15,765 nucleotides of DNA from contig JAIESJ010000111.1 in assembly GCA_019746155.1 (NCBI GenBank), positions 1 to 15,765 on the forward strand, given 5' to 3'. Shown here in pieces: positions 14,177-15,765 of the stretch (the first letter of the stretch is position 1; the number at the start of each line of letters is the position of its first letter). The notes under the pieces are model-generated. The model searched no databases. It was not told the origin of the DNA and saw nothing but the letters and a program-made list of their open reading frames with translations. The position numbers were made by a program, and so were the translations under genes. Source of the stretch: Burkholderiales bacterium (lineage in GTDB: Bacteria > Pseudomonadota > Gammaproteobacteria > Burkholderiales > SG8-41).

Positions 14177-14215
14177 GCTGCTGCGCGTCGCGCACACCCA
14201 CCTGCAGGCTTACGA
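14177..14215 (+). repeat. 39-bp direct repeat, copy 2 (between radical SAM gene and hsdR relic)
   Basis: This is a second copy of the panE 3'-end segment (12879-12917, 38/39 identical). It begins 23 nt after the radical SAM stop and ends exactly where similarity to HsdR starts on the opposite strand. In plus-strand panE frame it would read LLRVAHTHLQAYE and then run into hsdR-derived sequence. Confidence 0.9.
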
Positions 14216-14668
14216 AAGGCATCCGGCGAGATGATCTCGTAGAGCATCTCGATTTCCTTGTATTTCTTGAAGAATTCCTTGCGCCGCTCTTTGTCGCGGA
14301 AGTGTTCGATCAGGTTGTCCACATCCTTGTCGTCGGACTTGCGCGTCACGAGCGCGAGATAGGCCGGCGCCTTGGTCTCCATCTTGGCCTTGAACGACGG
14401 CCTCGGTGGCGTTCTTGCACTCGATAACCAGCACCGGGATGCCGTTGATGAGAAACACCACGTCCTCGCGCGTACCGTGGCGGCCATTGTGGACGTAGAA
14501 CTCCTCGGTCACCTCGTACACGTTGCGCCACTCGCCGCGCGGACGCGCAAGGTCGCCGTAATCAATGTCAATGAGCGGAAGGTCCCGCTCGCGGTTTTCC
14601 TCGGCGCAGAAGAACTTGCCCTGGTTGCGCAGATAAACTTGACGGCCAGTGCGCGCAACGATAGCCCG
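14215..14668 (-). pseudogene. hsdR: Type I restriction subunit R (hsdR), multiply deleted relic
   Basis: Two fragments of HsdR lie on the minus strand in different frames. From about 14668 to 14399 the translation matches part of the N-terminal nuclease region: GRQVYLRNQGKFF, RDLPLIDIDYG and REDVVFLINGIPVLVIECKN, which keeps a D...ExK nuclease signature. From about 14397 to 14215 it matches the much later PAYLALVTRKSDDKDVDNL, then EHFRDKERRKEFFKKYKEIE and MLYEIISPDAF. The helicase middle is missing and the frame shifts at the join. The start is lost at the ssb side, and the end is cut at SPDAF by the 39-bp repeat. No hsdM or hsdS is nearby. It cannot make a working enzyme. Confidence 0.85.
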
Positions 14669-14675
14669 GCCGCCT

Positions 14676-15131
14676 TCAGAACGGGATATCGTCGTCCATC
14701 TCGTCAAACCCGCCGCCGCCCTTCTTGGATTGCGGGGCTTTGGCGCCACCGCCATTGGAAGCCGCAGCCGGCTCGCGCGCCATGGATTCCGAGCCGCCGC
14801 CGCGGCCGCCCAGCATTTGCATGCGGTCGGCGACGATTTCAGTGGAATAGCGGTCTTGGCCCTCCTTGTCCTGCCATTTGCGGGTGCGGATACGGCCCTC
14901 GATGTAGACCGGCGCGCCTTTCTTGAGGTATTCGCCGGCGATTTCGGCGAGCTTGCCGAAGAAGGCGATGCGATGCCACTCGGTATGCTCCTGCTTTTCG
15001 CCGTTCTTGTCCTTCCAGGTATCGGTGGTGGCAATACGGATGTTGGTCACCGCGTCCCCGCTCGGCAGGTAACGCGTTTCCGGGTCGGCGCCCAGGTTGC
15101 CGATAAGGATGACTTTGTTGATCGAGGCCAT
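14676..15131 (-). CDS. ssb: Single-stranded DNA-binding protein SSB
   Basis: SSB coats single-stranded DNA in replication, repair and recombination and recruits partner proteins. The 151-residue protein has the OB fold (about 1-108: INKVILIGNLGADPETRY, TEWHRIAFFGKLAEIAGEYL, YIEGRIRTRKWQD), a Gly/Ala-rich linker and the acidic partner-binding tip DDDIPF (146-151). ATG 15131 directly follows the stop of the MFS gene (TGA then ATG, no gap), so it may be co-transcribed with it; I recall the MFS-ssb order as common in betaproteobacteria. The hsdR relic begins within about 10 bp after its stop. Confidence 0.96.
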   Translation of the reverse strand: MASINKVILIGNLGADPETRYLPSGDAVTNIRIATTDTWKDKNGEKQEHTEWHRIAFFGKLAEIAGEYLKKGAPVYIEGRIRTRKWQDKEGQDRYSTEIVADRMQMLGGRGGGSESMAREPAAASNGGGAKAPQSKKGGGGFDEMDDDIPF

Positions 15132-15765
15132 TCAGGGTTCCCCCGCAATTAATTTAAGTACATTCTGTTCGTCAAAAGCGGCGCTGTCTACCTCCAGATA
15201 GGCAGCGCGTTCGTTCGCAATCACCCGCGCTTTGTGCACGCCGGGCAGCGTCTGCAGATCCGCCGTGAGGCTGGCCGCCTGCTCGCGGTCAAGCTCCGGA
15301 ATCGTGTAGACCCGCTTGCTCAGCGTCGCCGGCACGATCATGCCCAGCGCCAGGAGCAGCCACACGGCAAGCAACCCGATATCGAAGACGGCAACGCCGG
15401 CGCTGTCCCAGCGCTCGTAGAGAAAGCCGCCGGCCGCGGCGCCGAGAAAGGTGCCGAAGAACTGGACACTGCTGAAAACGCCGATCGCCGTGCCCTTGGC
15501 GTCCGGCGGTGCGATGCGCGAAATCAGCGTAGGCAGGCATGCTTCGAGGATGTTGAACGGCGTGAAAAACACCAGCAGAAAAAAAGCGGTCAGCCACACG
15601 TTGCCCATCAGCCACGGCATCGCCAGATGGCCGAGCAGCAGCACCGCGACGGAACCGATGAAAACCGCCTTCACCTGGCTCGCCTTCTACGCCCTGAGTA
15701 ACGGCGGCAGCATCAGCACGAACGATCCGATCATCACCGGCAGATAGACCTGCCAGTGATGCGCC
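15132..15765 (-). pseudogene. YajR-like MFS transporter, C-terminal half, with in-frame TAG (runs off window)
   Basis: The minus-strand frame continues from the window edge with HHWQVYLPVMIGSFVLMLPP, meets a TAG at 15689-15687, then resumes in the same frame. It goes on with VKAVFIGSVAVLLLGH and several membrane helices (FFLLVFFTPFNILEACLPTL; GFLYERWDSAGVAVFDIGLL), and ends in a soluble C-terminal domain of about 60 residues (YTIPELDREQAASL ... VNKL-type ferredoxin-like fold, without metal CxxC), as in E. coli YajR. In relatives this site is usually a glutamate (AEK), so one base change from GAG would explain the stop. It is either a true nonsense mutation, a sequencing error, or a gene restarted at GTG 15674. 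The protein would be an inner-membrane exporter of unknown substrate. Confidence 0.75.

Noticed and set aside
14210..15034. 274-codon minus-strand frame spanning ssb and hsdR sequence
   Set aside because: Its first 120 codons are an out-of-frame reading of ssb; only the later part is HsdR, and that shifts frame near 14398. It is not a real fusion gene.

Overview
The window looks like chromosomal DNA of a GC-rich betaproteobacterium (Rhodocyclales, Nitrosomonadales or Burkholderiales type). I infer this from the protein families and from gene neighbourhoods I recall as common there: an fmdB - DUF502 - aspS - nudB block, a ybhP/clsB pair, and a YajR-like MFS gene directly before ssb. The organism is an inference; no rRNA or tRNA gene is present to confirm it.

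Layout. Positions 1-369 (minus) hold the N-terminus of an ATM1-type ABC exporter. Next is a 444-bp gap that carries a well-formed minus-strand promoter and a possible 45-residue small gene. A secreted glycine-zipper protein follows (814-1575, plus), then a roughly 190-bp non-coding element built from hairpins (1624-1816). A long minus-strand block runs from 9585 down to 1815: fmdB, a DUF502 membrane protein, aspS, a secreted RNase Sa/barnase-type ribonuclease, its barstar-type inhibitor, nudB, nadA, an EEP-family phosphodiesterase and clsB. The ribonuclease-barstar-nudB genes overlap by 4 bp at each junction, and so do EEP and clsB. nadA and fmdB appear to have their own promoters. On the plus strand lie pta and ackA (overlapping by 4 bp), a panE-like ketopantoate reductase, and a radical SAM/SPASM enzyme. 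The right end (minus) holds an eroded type I restriction subunit (hsdR), ssb, and a YajR-like MFS gene with an in-frame TAG.

How genes work together. Pta and AckA interconvert acetyl-CoA and acetate with ATP formation. NudB (folate), NadA (NAD) and PanE (pantothenate) are single steps of cofactor pathways. The phospholipase-D-type ClsB makes cardiolipin and is coupled to an EEP partner, as in E. coli ybhP-clsB. The ribonuclease and barstar form a toxin/immunity pair that appears to sit between the housekeeping genes aspS and nudB.

Most unusual part. The radical SAM/SPASM gene (13011-14153) is bracketed by a 39-bp direct repeat (38/39 identical). One copy is the 3' end of panE; the other lies directly against the broken hsdR. 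This looks like an insertion or recombination scar. A 17-codon reading frame 8 nt upstream of the enzyme is a speculative candidate for its peptide substrate.
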